The position numbers and the translations under genes were made by a program. Shown one piece after another: positions 35,343-47,837 of a stretch of 64,000 bases of DNA. Under the pieces are notes generated by a model that had not been told where the DNA came from, did no database searches, and saw nothing but the letters and a program-made list of their open reading frames with translations. Source of the stretch: Hevea brasiliensis (taxonomy: Eukaryota; Streptophyta; Magnoliopsida; Malpighiales; Euphorbiaceae); the NCBI RefSeq assembly GCF_030052815.1, contig NC_079495.1, positions 113,051,677-113,115,676 on the forward strand, read 5' to 3'. Every line of letters begins with the position of its first letter. The stretch's first letter is position 1.

Positions 35343-37640
35343 TATGCTCACTAGCTTATAAATGGCCATACTCATGAGCTTTACTGAGCCAAATATCAAT
35401 GAACTCAAACTCATTTATTAAACAAGTCTTAAAATTGGGCTCGAACTTGACTCATTAAGAAAATGAGTCTAGCTAAGCCAAGCTTTTATTAAATTTCAAG
35501 CAACTCACGAGTTGCTCAAATCATTTACACTCTAACTTTAACAATTACTATAAAAGTAGTAGAAATTGGATGATTCTTATTAAAAAAAATGATGAATTTA
35601 GTAATCGCAATTCATAACTATAAAATATTTTGATATTAATTTGACATTCCTTAAGAAAAGTTTATGATTTCCTTTTGGAAAGGTCGATACCAAGTTAATA
35701 AGGGTTTATACCATCTAAAGTCAAATTAGGGTTTTCTCAAACTATTCCATAATCATTTCAATAATTGAAATCAATCTAATATATGATATGAATAAAAAAA
35801 CAGTTGATTATCATATATCACTTTTATCCACGTTATCTTAGATCTCTCCCTTTTCTAATTTCTCATTTCTCTATTAACTTATCGCACTTCTATAGTTATA
35901 TATTTGATATTTTGTGTTAGACCTAACCAAATTATTTTAATCGTCTATCCCTCATTTTATCTCCAATATGTGTTATTTGCATTCTCTAATTGATGTGGTC
36001 AATCCTATTCTATCCATAATTATATTACCAAACATCCATCTTAATATCTGCATTTTTGCTATACTAATTTTGTGGATATGTGGATATATTGTACCTTAAA
36101 TATCCAATAATAACTCCCATATTATATACTTAGCCTGATCACAATCCTATAAAACTCATCTTTCACTTCTTTAAAGATCTTTCAGTCACATAATACACCA
36201 TCTTTATTCCATTTCATCTATCTTGAATTGATTATATGGGTTACGCCCTCATCTAAATCTCTATTTTTCTATATGATAGAATTTGAATATTTGAATTGAT
36301 TGTATTTATGAATGTACGAAGGTAGGTAAGGTAAAGTATTGTAAATTAAGATAAAGTTTTCAGATCTCATTTTGTTTGAGAGAAATGTATGATAAATGAT
36401 AATTTATTAACAATATATTATTTAAATGGAAGGTATGAAAAGGTAAAATTGAATATAATATTACCTAAATAACTTTATTATTTTAATATTTAAATAATAG
36501 TAAGTACAATATTTTTAAAATTTGTCAAGCATAATTAGTTGAAAAATCAAAGGTTCCGAAAATTTTAAAAACTTTCAAAAACCTTAATTTTTTTTTTAAA
36601 AACTTTACCATGGACCCAGTACTTTAAAAACTCAATATATTTTAGTCAGATTAGGTTCCAATAACATCTATGATATTACTTGTAACCAACTATAACTACT
36701 TTTAACGGACTAAATTAATATCTGAACCGCTGGCCTACCATTTGTTGCTTTCGTGATTCTTCCGGAGTACCTGTGCGCTATGCATGGGGAAAATATAAAA
36801 TTTATATTTTTTTAATTGAATATATTCATTTAATTTAAATTTTATTTTTTAATTAATTTAACCTTTATATAATGATAAATTATTATTATTATTATTAGAT
36901 TAATTTTCATTTAATTTTTCTCTTAATTAATTTAATTTAAATAATTGTTCACCTCTTTTAGTAGTATATTTTTTAATATTTTATCAATTTTTGGTTTTTT
37001 GTTACCTTCAAAAATTATAACTACTTTAGAAACTGATATATATTTTCTGAAAATTTTCAATCTTATGATTCACGTTTGAATAAGAATTTATCACTTCACA
37101 TCAAATTTTAATAATTTTTTACAATAAAAATACATTAAGAACATCAATTCCGTTACACCAAAGGCTTATCTTAAACTTAGAAACATAGAAACCTACTCGG
37201 CCAACCCAATCCAACCCATTTAAATTGCCTGGCATTTTCACCATTCCCTTGTTTGGAAACTATAATTTTATAAGAATTCAATTCAATTAATCTTTTTTTA
37301 GTTAATTTTCATATTTGGAATAAAAACATTTAAATCATTTTAACTTAAAAAAAATCATTTTAAAAGAAATAAAAATCAAACATAATTGTGTGATAAATGA
37401 CAATTCAGTTGAATTCTTTTCTTTCAAATGATTTATTTCAAAAAAAAGCCAATGAGAAGTTCATTGAAAATAAGATCAACTGATTACTGAGCATTGCTCT
37501 AAATGAATCAAATAATGAACTAAAACAATAATAGAATTTATTTTTCTGTCTAACAAACGAATCAAAATAACAGCATTTTATTGTTCTGCGTAAATTGAAA
37601 TTGCAGAACTAGAATTCTTTCCTGAGTATAATTCCACAGG
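35343..37640. other. AT-rich intergenic region downstream of the Nudix gene
   Basis: The first 180 bases complete the split gag/ctc repeat. The remainder is AT-rich with homopolymer runs and a short (ATT)n at about 36877-36898. I see no coding region. The last few tens of bases probably include the 3' untranslated region of the Nudix gene. Confidence 0.6.
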
Positions 37641-40133
37641 CTAAGTTGATATGTGATGACCAGAGCTTACTGCCTTTATCAGGTCTTGACTGTTCACGTA
37701 CAAGTAACCCTTTTCATCTGAAACATTTGATGTAGTAGACACTGGAGAAAACCCAGAATAGTCCTTATCTACCTTTGCCAAGCATAGATCAAACATGTAC
37801 TTCATAATTTCACTTTTCTGGACAAATGGTTGGGCTACATATTCATCCAATGGCATCCACTGCAGGCAATTGTAAAGTAATAATGTGAGGACTAATACTG
37901 TCTCAACTATTAGGGTAATAGTACTAAACATCAAAGTTCATAGTTTTTATCAGTCTGGAATTATATCAGTTACCAGAACATCAAATAGTTAGCAGCAAGG
38001 AAACGCTTATGCGGAATCAAATTATGCTTTTTTTTTTTTTTTTTGAAATCTGCTTTGAGCAAAACTTACCTGGGCTGCCTCTATCTCTGATTCCTGCTTC
38101 TGGATTTCAAAGGAGAGGGGCTGTAGCAGGCATATGAAGGATAAATCCGACTTCCCAAAATATACTTTGTGGCTTTGCCTGTAAATTATATAAAGGGTGA
38201 TTTAAATGATTTAAAAAATAGATTAATTATAAACAATAAGTTTTAGATGCACAGAAGAGGAATTCTCTTATTCTATGATGTAATTTGCTCTAGGTCTCGC
38301 CAACCCACAACACACTCCTTTTAGGGAACACGTAACACTGAGAAGGAAAATAACACTACCTACCTTTCCTCTGAGCTTAAAACATTTATTAGTAAACATG
38401 ATGATCATGGAGATAAAGATACATCACCAAGCCATGGACCTGGGATGTAATTAGTTTGGATATGTGCTAGCACAGGTAAAGGCAAAGAATGCAGATAATG
38501 ATAAAATATTCTAGTAAACTGCATACCTGAATGCTAATACTTCTACAAATTTTGTATCAATCTGTCAGCAAAAAATAAACTTTCAACATTAAATTATATG
38601 AATAATATTAATCTTTGGTCGAGTTTCAAGTTGCATTACAGTAACTTACATCTGTCTCTTCTTTAACTTCTCTTACTGCAGCTACACAGATGTCTTCTCC
38701 CTGGAGATGATACAGCTCTATGAGTTGTGATATTCTATTTTGCATAGCTTAAATCCATGATGAAAGAATTTGGATGATGAACATACCTCATCAACAACTC
38801 CAGTAGGGAACTTCCACACACCTGTCCCCCGAAATATTCCACTCTTTTCTTGGACCACTAGCACCTTTAATTGAAAATTGCAAATGCATAATTTTAAGAA
38901 ATGATAGACGAATTACTAAGGATAACAATTTGATCTGAGAAACTACAGCTGCATCTCAGCAATAAAAAATGATTCCCAGATACCCATGTCAACCATCAAT
39001 TTATAACTATGCTAGGATGAATAACGACAATGAAAATCACTAGACATAAAAACAATATTTTTAATATATAAACAGCCTATCCCTTTCAGTAAATTCATCA
39101 CAATACTCATATTTTTTCTGTTTTACATGGAGCATTAATAATAGCAGAGGGCTTCCATTAGGAGATCTTTAGATTGTAACAAGGGACTCATAAGACTCTA
39201 TCACAAGCATGCAGAGAGTTTCCCCACCTCAACTTCATGACAGAAAAGTTAGATGATTGATGACAAACAGTAGAGAAATTACCTCTCTCTTATCATTCAT
39301 GACAAATGCAGCAATACCCACTCGGTGACTGGCATTTGCAGGAAGAGTATGAGTGCCCTCTGGGATCCAGTATATAAGCATCAAGTAATTTGGCTCTGCA
39401 TGATGGTACCAGAACCCTTCCTGTGGAGAAAATTACACAATTAAATAAGCAAAACATGATAAGTTAAGAACCTAAAAAAATAAATAGTTTATTAAACATG
39501 AACCATCCTTGGAGTCATCATTGCTACATTACACAAAGACCATAAAAGTTACCTTAACTGCAGCTTCAACGAGATTGACTAGTTCAATAGGCACTTTGAT
39601 CCAAACACCCCTCTTACCCTACATGCATGTTTGTAAATTAATCATTACAAATATGTAATAAGTCCATCTAATATGGATAAACAATATGCTACAAAAATTT
39701 GTATAGTGTAGCTTTAAACTAATCAGAATAGAAGAAAAGGATTCATGTAGCCAATTCCCGCCAAAAAGGGACAGAAGCTGAGTTAAGCTCAGTTAAATTG
39801 TACAGTTCAAACATTAATTTGATTGTTGACAAAAGTGACACTAAAACATGTAAAACAAGAGGGCAAGTGTTGGGAAGTGCAAACCCAATATATTTCTTCT
39901 TCCTAGCTATTTTAACACAAGAAAATTGGGAGAAAAACCATAATCGAATTAATAACTATATATCAGAGTAATACCTGCTTTCTCCATTGAACAATTGAAG
40001 CTTTAAGCATTGAAGCAAAGTCTTCTGAGTGCATAGGCTCGCTCAACTCCACAATAACACCATCATGTTCATCATTGATTGCAGCAAGTAGCTTAACCTG
40101 CTGCACTTTATTTTCAACTATGATTTTCTCCAT
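37641..40133 (-). CDS. NUDT: Nudix hydrolase, plant NUDT2/6/7/10-like clade (284 aa, 8 coding exons)
   Basis: Members of this clade hydrolyse ADP-ribose, NADH or related nucleoside diphosphates in the cytosol. My exon model on the minus strand is 40133-39975, 39618-39553, 39420-39283, 38864-38787, 38700-38650, 38561-38527, 38178-38070 and 37859-37641. All introns are GT-AG and the joined frame has 284 codons plus TAG, close to the usual 275-285. The N-terminal domain includes GVWIKVPIELVNLVEAAVK and YHHAEPNYLMLIYWIP. The Nudix box spans residues 143-165 (G143, E149, R157-E158, E161-E162), with D164 where the general consensus has Gly. A conserved C-terminal FSPVSTT and YLYVNSQ follow. The ATG at 40133 has a strong context (GCCATGG), and an in-frame stop in the upstream exon excludes a longer start. 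No targeting peptide is evident. It is intact, unlike everything around it. The exact paralogue is undecided. Confidence 0.93.
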
Positions 40134-40870
40134 GGCAGGTGATGAACTTACTGAAGCTGACAATGATATGATAGTAAGGAACTATATCTCTAATTCAAAT
40201 GCATACAGTGAAAAAAAAAATTTAATGAAAATTTCCATAATATCATTAAAATTGACAAAGAAATTCGCACTATATGTCCTATAGCCTACAACTACAAATG
40301 AAATTAATTGTCTAGTACTTTGAAAAGCAATGTATATTACAAGTTCTCAATATATAAAATTTAGCAATCCTAATTCAAATTGCAAAAGCACTAAATTTGG
40401 CTAAAAAACTGCCCAGTTACATAATAATGATATAAATCATATGACCATCCGCTCTGCATGGAGCAATCCTCTCAGTGCTTAAACATCAAACAAGGACTGA
40501 TTCTCATTTTTCCTCACTCAACTAAAGACACCAAAGAGAGCATAACTCAATTACAGTTATGGGTAACACAAATTTGCACCAAAAAATTGATGAAATGAGC
40601 AAACACCTATCTACCATTTAAGAAATGAAACATTCATAATACAGCAAAAAGTAATAATAAAAAAATTATAGGAAATATTTGTACCTCTTGAAGCAGAAGG
40701 CAAGAAAACAAACGAAGCAGATTATAAATGCGAAAGAAGAGAAGTTGAATTGTTTTGAGGAAAGTAGGGAAGATATGGGGAGGCATACGGATACAATCAT
40801 ATTTATAACAAGAAAAGAATTGGGTATTTTAAAAATGGAAAGAAATATCATAGAAAGTAATTAAGCTTTT
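40134..40870 (-). other. 5' untranslated exon and first intron of the Nudix gene
   Basis: A donor (GAG|GTAC, exon end 40685) and an acceptor (TTGTCAG|CTTCAG, exon start 40156) define a likely intron of 528 bp in the 5' untranslated region. The first exon would run from about 40685 to an undefined start near 40860. The open frames at 40666-40864 are probably not translated. Confidence 0.65.
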
Positions 40871-41759
40871 CGTAAGTTCGAATCGTGGGTTTTGGGGTCG
40901 GGACTTTGAATCGCTCTAGTTTTTTCAGTTGGGTGTGAAACATCATGAACATCGTCGTCGGGCGTTTGAATGGAGATTTCCAGTGGTAAAAGTAAATTGC
41001 CGCGCACGCAATTTCCGAACCAAAATGGACTCTGCCGCGGCCGGGGATATGCTTTTACTCAGTTTTAAAATGGGGAAGCGAAGAGGGAGTTTTTTTTTTT
41101 TTTTCTTTTTTTTTTATATAAGAAATTTTAAAATTAAATTAAATTAACATTTCATGTTATTGGGCCGCTCAAATTCGACAGTAGTCCGCAGCTTGGCATT
41201 CTAGTCTCCCCTTCCCAAATCTCCCATCATAAAAATTTTAACAATTGTTTAGCAGACTCAATACCAAAGTTATTATGTGCAATTGTGGTATAAGGCCAAA
41301 ACTGTTGTTGAAAAAATAATTTAGGAAAAATTATTTTATTATTTAATAGTTTAATAATTAAAATTTATTAAATTTAATTTTAAATCATTTTAATAAAAAT
41401 ATTTTTTAAAGATCATTCTATTAATTTAGTGAGTGTTATTTAGGGGCATCTCAAATTTAATAGAGAAATCGTATTGATTTGAACTTTTTTTTTTTTGTCA
41501 AACTATAAAAAAAATAATTACGCTAATAATTAATTTTGATCAATTTCTTTTTTATCAATTTTGGTTTGGTCAGACTTTTGGATTAGGGAATTCTAATGCT
41601 GATGTGGTAGCCTGATCAGCAATGTTGATTATATTTTAATTGTGGGACTACATAACTAACCATGGATAAACTCAAGAACATTGAACTTTTGCTGAAAAGA
41701 AAACGTAGTCGTTTTTCACTCTTTCTTCTCCAATTTAAACTAATAATCAAAGGTGGGAG
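40871..41759. other. Promoter side of the Nudix gene and AT-rich spacer
   Basis: The stretch 40980-41060 is unusually GC-rich for the window (tgccgcgcacgc, ctgccgcggccgggg) and may be part of the upstream regulatory region. From 41090 it turns AT-rich with T runs at 41091-41104 and 41107-41115. No convincing gene; the frame at 40929-41147 ends in poly-Phe from a T run. Confidence 0.5.
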
Positions 41760-42262
41760 CAATTAGGCAACCATCTTCTCTTCTTCGTTCTAAGGTTCTT
41801 CATGTGGAACTAATTGCTTTGCTGAGCATTATAAAATATTGACGCTAGGGTTCTTTAATCTAACAGTGTCTTTAGTAAAAAATGATAGAAATTCAAGGCC
41901 CTCAACTTCTGGAAGCAATGAAAAAGATGAGATTTCAATTGGTTCAAGTAGCAATAGTGGGCAAATTCTTTGTAAACATGATATACTTGTTATTCTTTAT
42001 ATATCATTCATAAAAAGCAACTGAGGGAAAAGATTTTGGAGGTGCCCTAATTGGAAAGTAAGGGTATGTAAATGCATCCAAATTGCACACCATAATTTTA
42101 GTAATTTGTCATTGAACATTGTGAAATATGTTATTGTATAATGAGTTAAGTTGTAGATTCTTTTAATAGATAGACCATATGTGTCATCGCATGAGAAGGT
42201 TGTGTTTGATGGGTTATTTAAGAAGATAGATGATTTAAATGCGATGGTAGTGGAAAAGATGC
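41760..42262 (+). pseudogene. GRF-type zinc finger pseudogene, copy 1
   Basis: The frame from 41839 reads NSRPSTSGSNEKDEISIGSS, then SGQILCKHDILVILYISFIK. After a TGA in place of a codon it continues GKRFWRCPNWKVRVCKC. This matches the GRF zinc finger (C-x-H, GRRF, CPNW), a short module found in plant nucleic-acid enzymes and in many transposon-linked short proteins. The stop lies just before GKRFW (about 42022-42024). A second copy follows directly. Confidence 0.7.
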
Positions 42263-42775
42263 AATTAGATGACCATCTTCTCTTCTTCATTTTAGGGTTC
42301 TTCATTTGAAATCAGTTGCTTTGCTGAACATTGTGAAATTGAGGCTAGGTTCTTCATCTAATGGTGTCTTCGATAAAAAAAAAATGGTAGAAATTCAACG
42401 CCCCCAACTTCTAGAAGCAATGAAAGGGATGAGATTTCAATGGGTTCAAGTGGCAATAGTGGGCAAATCCTTTACAGACATGACATACCTGCTGTTCTTT
42501 GGCAAATCCTTTATAGACATGACATACTTGCTGTTCTTTGCATATCATTCATAAAAGGCAACCCAGGAAGAAGATTTTGAAGGTGCCTTAATTGGAAAGT
42601 AAGGATATGTAAATGCATTCAAATTACACATCATAATTTTAGTAATTTGCCATTGAGCATTATGAAATATGTTATTGTAGAATGAGTCAAGTTATAGATT
42701 CTTCCAATGAATAGAACCAAATGTGCCATCGCATGAGAAGGTTGTATTTGATGGGTTATTTAAAAAGCATGGAGA
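42263..42775 (+). pseudogene. GRF-type zinc finger pseudogene, copy 2
   Basis: It repeats copy 1 from ccatcttctcttcttc onward with moderate divergence. One frame shows SGQILYRHDIPAVLW, a 13-codon near-repeat QILYRHDILAVLC, then ISFIKGNPGRRF, a TGA where copy 1 has Trp, and RCLNWKVRICKC. The 39-bp nested duplication is ggcaaatcctttacagacat onward, at 42461-42499 and 42500-42538. The two copies are disabled by different stops. Confidence 0.7.
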
Positions 42776-43333
42776 ATACATTTGAATTTTTTTTTTTTAA
42801 GTCATTGAAGTATAATTTCATTCAATTCCTTGAGCTTCATTTTTGTGTTTTCTCTATTGTGAATTCATTTTCTTGGATTATTGCCTTAATTACTTAGAGA
42901 TTTAGATCAAGTAATACTTGATCAAGTATTTTTTTTTCCCTAATAGAGAGAATACAAAAATGATACACATGGAATTAAATGAAAATATTTGAACAATTTT
43001 AAAAAATATAAATTCATATTTAATCTCCACACAATAAAATATCTATTTTATCTAGGAATACATTTTTTAAAATATAGGAGCTAATTAATTAATTTTACTG
43101 AAATAGATGGATTAAATGGTAGTATTTTTCAAAATGCAATGACTAAATGGTCTTCTTTTTCAAAATACAAGGACCAACTAATTAATTTTACTAAAATAGA
43201 GGGATTAAATAGTTGTTTGATTGGACTAAAATTCATTGACCAACGGAAAAATTAACAGAGAGACTAAACAGTTTAATGAATCAAAAATAGGGGACTAAAT
43301 AATGTATTTTTTTTTTTTTAAATAGAGGGATTA
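42776..43333. repeat. AT-rich spacer with degenerate 'gggattaaatag' repeats
   Basis: From about 43060 the words ggattaaatgg, gactaaatgg, ggaccaacta, gggattaaatag and gggactaaataatg recur every 30-70 bases with aaaataga or aaaataca leads, like decayed tandem units. No coding region. The last five bases, gatta, would be the left target duplicate of element C. Confidence 0.5.
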
Positions 43334-46300
43334 TGTAACACCCTCCCGGTAGCAACTCCGTACATTCTACTGTTCCGGTGACCGGTGTCGGTCCGGACAG
43401 CTAGAACGTCCGAAAAAATATTTAAATCAAAGTGAGGGACCATAATTAACTCAAATATTAATAAGAAAAATTTAGAAAAAATTTTAGAAATAAAATACAA
43501 CCAAGTCAAATGAGCCGGTGCCCAAGCGATGGGTAACCAGAGGTAAGTTGCGGTTCTCGCAACGAGGAGCCCTAGACCCGGGAAAAAAAATTCATAAAAT
43601 AATTTTTGGGACTCCAGAGAAGGGTCATTGAGGTTCCTATGGCATTAGAATACCAATAAAATATTTAGAAAAATTTTTCAATCGGTACAGCCAATTTTGA
43701 CCCGTTAAGCCAAACGGAGGGCATTTTGGTCATTTCGCCTTCAGAAGTGATTTTTGGCCGACTTGTCCAGTTGAGTAAATAATTATTATGATCTAAAATA
43801 TTAATAAATATTGCTAAAAATTGAATTGAAAATGAGTAGTGATGAAAAGAAAAGAAAAATGAAATAAAAAGCAAATAATGATATCATATGATGTCATCCA
43901 ACACTCTCCAACCAATCACCATTTGACAAACCAATAAAAAGAGATAAAAATGACTTAAAATGAGATAAAAAACAAAGGAAACCAGCAGTTTCCTTCTTCA
44001 TACGGGCTGGAATAAGAGAGAAAGAGAGAGAAAAGGAAAAGAAAGAAAGAAAGGAAGAAGGAGAAGGAGATGAACAGTAGCAGAAAAAGGGGTTCAGCAG
44101 GGCAGCATGTTTCTCTTCCGTCCAGGTGACTTTGGCTCAACATCTATGGCTGATTTTTGGATATGTTTGAGGTATGTATGTGTGGAAGTTATGGTTAAAA
44201 TTTGGTGATTGTTCAACGGTTGGATTTGGAGAAACATATTGTTGAACACAGGCTGTCTGTAGGTTGAATTCTGAATTTTGGCTACTGAAATTTGAGAAAA
44301 ATAAATAGTTATGATGCTTATAAAATTATGAAATTTGGTACAAATGATATTTGGGATGTTGAGGCTGCTGGGTTAAAATTTGGTGAATTTTAGACTTGTG
44401 GTTTATGAGATATAAATTGTTTTGCATGAGCTGTCTGAGTAAGACTGATTTCTGCAACAATTCAGATTTTGAAGGGTTGAATGAATGTTTTGATATCTCA
44501 TGATATAGAGAATATTTGATGCTAAAAGTTTTACTGATATTGTATAGGGATGTCTTGAATATATGGTTAAAATTTGGGATTTATCTAACGGTTAGATCAT
44601 TATATATAAATTTGAATGCACAACTGCCAGATTGGGTATTAATGGGTGGTTGTGGATTTAAGATTTATGATAGGAGTTTAGTCCAATTTAAGGGGAAATG
44701 CTGTTGAATTTTTATTGGATATTTAATTTAGGAAAGTGAAGTTATAATTGATTATGATTATTATGATTCTAGGGGAAATCTTGAAGAATAACAAGCTCAA
44801 GGTTGGTTTCAAAAAGGTTAGTGCCTATTTATACTTATACTTCTTTTATTCCATATTAAGGACTTAAAATAAGTAAGGAATTGTGAATTAAATGAATGAA
44901 ATTTATGTATATGAACTCCTTGAATTTCGGCAGCCCTATTGAAGGAATAGAAATGGAGTGTTTGATGGACTTAGAGTGAACTAGAGCTTAGGTTTAAAGT
45001 GTATACATATATATATATAGAGAATGAAAGAGTAAATTAGGGAAATTGTGAAAAACTTTGAAATTTAGCTAGGGTTTAGGAATGAAAATTTGACTTGGCT
45101 TATGAAATGGTTAAAGAATATTCTAATGGTCAATTAGTGACCATTTGAGGTATGTTGACCATAAATTGGACTGAAAAATGGCATGGCAAAGTGGAATGGT
45201 AGGCTGCCTAAAGACAGCAGCATGGTGGCTGAGATTTCAGTCCAATTGGACTGCCATAACTTTGGCTGTGTAGGTTCAATTGGTGTTTGGCCAATTGGAC
45301 ATGAAACTAGGCTTATAATGGCACATTTTTGCTGAAGAAACCATACCCAAAAGACCAAAGCAAGAGGACCAAAAATTGGCCCCAATCCGGATACCCTGCA
45401 AACAGCCCCTGCAGAATGACCAAATGAACAGTAACTGTTCATTTGGCCATAACTCACTGTAGATTTGGTCAATTGGCCTGAAATTTTTACAGCAACAAGT
45501 TAAGACATAGACAAACAACTTTCATGAAGGAACCTACCCCAAATTATGGCCAGAACCCATTCAACCAAGTGACTCAAGTTACTATTCATGCACTGTAGAT
45601 ATGGTAAATTTCTGCAGAATGCATATCCGGACAGCTTGGGTTTTTGAGCCATATCTGGAGCTACAAAACTCCAAATGGAGTGATTCAAAAAAGGAAATTC
45701 AACTAGACAAAATAAGAAACAACTTTCATGTTTTACATTTCTTCAAATTCCAACAGTAACAGTGTCCAATGGAACAGTGAAGTTGACTCACCAAAACTGA
45801 AAAATCTGCTCCTTTGATTTAATGCTTGGAAATGGTATTAACACTTAATGCCAACAAGTTTTAAACACAAAATGTGGTATGTTGTGAGTGCCAAAGTCAA
45901 TGTACACATTTTTATTCTAAAAGTCAACATTTTTGTTGACCAATGAGGTGAATAGTGACACCAAAACCAAAAAATTGGCAATTTTGCCAAAATGACCTAA
46001 GCTTTGAGAAAGTGACCAAAACTAACAAGTTTTGAATACAAAATGTGGTATGTTGGGAGTATTAAAACCAATGTACCTATTGTTTATGCAAAAGTCAACA
46101 TTTTAGTTGACTAATGAAATGAATAGTGACATGAAAACTTGAAATTCAAAAATTGTGAAACTTAAAAATGCAAAATGCCCTAGTAGGCCTAATGTGATTG
46201 GTTTGGATAGTTTGGCATGCCAATAGGGTATTGTTTTAGCAGTACTGCGAAAGGAAAGGCTTTATGCCTGTATTCATGGCTTTATGCCCGTATTCATGGC

Positions 46301-47483
46301 TTTTATGCCCGTATTCATGGCTTTTATGCCGATTATGTGATATCATGGCTTTTTAGCCATACTGACTGCATACGTGGTTGACGTTCTGCGTCCCATGGTA
46401 TGACGGCCCGAGGCACCGAGGTGTCCAGTGCCAACGACCCGTTATCCAGTCCAGTCGTCCAGTATAGGTTACTTGGGCATGGAAAAGTATAACTGTAATT
46501 GAACTGATTGTTAAAGAAAATACGAAAATTAAATATCAGGAATGATTACTATAGAATACAAAGAAACTCAAGATCATGAAGAAAATAATTAACAAAATGC
46601 ATGAAGAAGTTAATATCATAAAACGTAATTAGCCCTCGACTAAACATTAAGTTGGTAATTATTCAGTTCTTATGAACACAATGGCTAAGGAAATTATTAT
46701 CTTTATTTGCATATTATATTTTCTTGTATTATTGGCACCACTAAGCTTTATGCTTAGCGCGTCGCTTTTGCAACGCTGTAGGTATCAAGATTTGGACAGA
46801 GGGCCCGTAGACCACAGATTCGTAAGGACAGTTCTGATTCGCATAGTGTCCGTGTCACCTCACCGTCTACAGTGCATTGGTAGGACACTAGGTCCCATTT
46901 TGTATTTTGAGATTTTTGTAAATTTGGTAATTGAACTCTTATTTTATCATATGTATTTGAACAAATGTAATATAATTTTGTATTAATGTAAGTACTTGTA
47001 AATTGTGATTATAAATCACATGTGAGAATTTATTTATGATTTGAGTCTAATGATGATGTGAAATGAATGAATGACAAATAGAGAAATTGTTAAGAAAATT
47101 GTGTTTGTGAAAGGAAAAGTGAATGTGTATCTGTAATTTATATATGATTATCACATGTGATGAATGATTGAGAAATGAATGGTTGAAAAATATTGAGATT
47201 TTGATAAATGGAATTGAGATGATTGAATATGAATATAGAAAGTGTTTTTCACAGGTTCCGAAGAATGGTTTTCTCCATTTTTAGCCGGTATTCTGTCGGA
47301 TTTTCTATAAAATTTTCAGAACCTCAAATAAATAAAAATTTCGATAAATGGCTTAAAATGAATTATATTTCACAAGTTATATTCAAAACTATGATAAAAA
47401 TGAATTAAGATAAAATAGAGTGCTCGGCACACTGAGTGGCATAACTTGCTCGGCTACACTGTAGTCGGGTAAGGGGTATCACA
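43334..47483 (+). repeat. 5' LTR of element C (4.15 kb)
   Basis: It has TG...CA ends and an adjacent primer-binding site. Internal marks are a purine run at about 44012-44071, a TA repeat at 45005-45020, a hairpin-forming tandem repeat at 46258-46360, a pair of stem-loops at 46741-46777, and the terminal ggttccgaagaatggttttc...gctcggctacactgtagtcggg segment. Open frames inside (for example 45134-45688 minus and 46672-46986 plus) show no known domain. Confidence 0.87.
46258..46360. repeat. 20-21-bp tandem repeat forming mini-hairpins in the C LTR
   Basis: Units ggctttatgcctgtattcat, ggctttatgcccgtattcat and ggctttt-atgcccgtattcat start at 46258, 46278 and 46298, with a partial fourth at 46319 and a variant ggctttttagcc near 46346. 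Each unit can pair GGC with GCC. Confidence 0.85.
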
Positions 47484-47488
47484 TTTAG

Positions 47489-47500
47489 TGGTATCAGAGC
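47489..47500 (+). promoter_or_regulatory. Primer-binding site of element C (initiator tRNA-Met)
   Basis: TGGTATCAGAGC, five bases after the LTR end. Confidence 0.92.
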
Positions 47501-47837
47501 GCGGTTTAGGCATTTCTGGACCTAGATGGACTGTATATCATGCATTGCATTCATAAGAGTCGAGGTGACACTATTGCAGATCTGTATTTCCTGTTTATTT
47601 TAGGTTAGGGTATGGAATAAGAGAGTGAAGAGACAATGAGATAGCGAATGGAGATGAGAAGGAGACTGTATTTAAGATGAAAAAGGATGAGTACATAACT
47701 GTTTGAGGATAGGATTGAGACTAGGAGCAAGTGAAGTATGATAACACGAAAAGGTGAAGAAAGAAGGAGGTAATAGCTCCTCGACTACTTACACCGGATA
47801 AATTTCGAGGACGAAATTTAAATTAGAGGGGAAGAGT
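47501..47837 (+). other. Non-coding interior and polypurine tract of element C
   Basis: The leader resembles that of element D (catttctggacctagat, atcatgcattgcattc), then about 230 bp of purine-rich sequence with no protein match. The palindrome-like AAATTTCGAGGACGAAATTT lies at 47800-47819, followed by ttagaggggaagag at 47823-47836. The region between leader and pre-PPT motif is where gag-pol would be. Confidence 0.8.

Noticed and set aside
40929..41147. 72-aa frame starting MGVKHHEHRRRAFEWRFP upstream of the Nudix gene
   Set aside because: It ends in a poly-Phe run from T homopolymers. Position and composition fit promoter sequence.
43955..44143. 62-aa hydrophobic Phe/Leu/Ser-rich frame, possible membrane peptide
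   Set aside because: It is the reverse of a GA-rich purine tract inside the C LTR; composition alone explains it.
46672..46986. 104-aa frame with a hydrophobic N-terminus
   Set aside because: It spans the conserved stem-loop region of the C LTR, and the frame is not kept in the homologous D LTRs.
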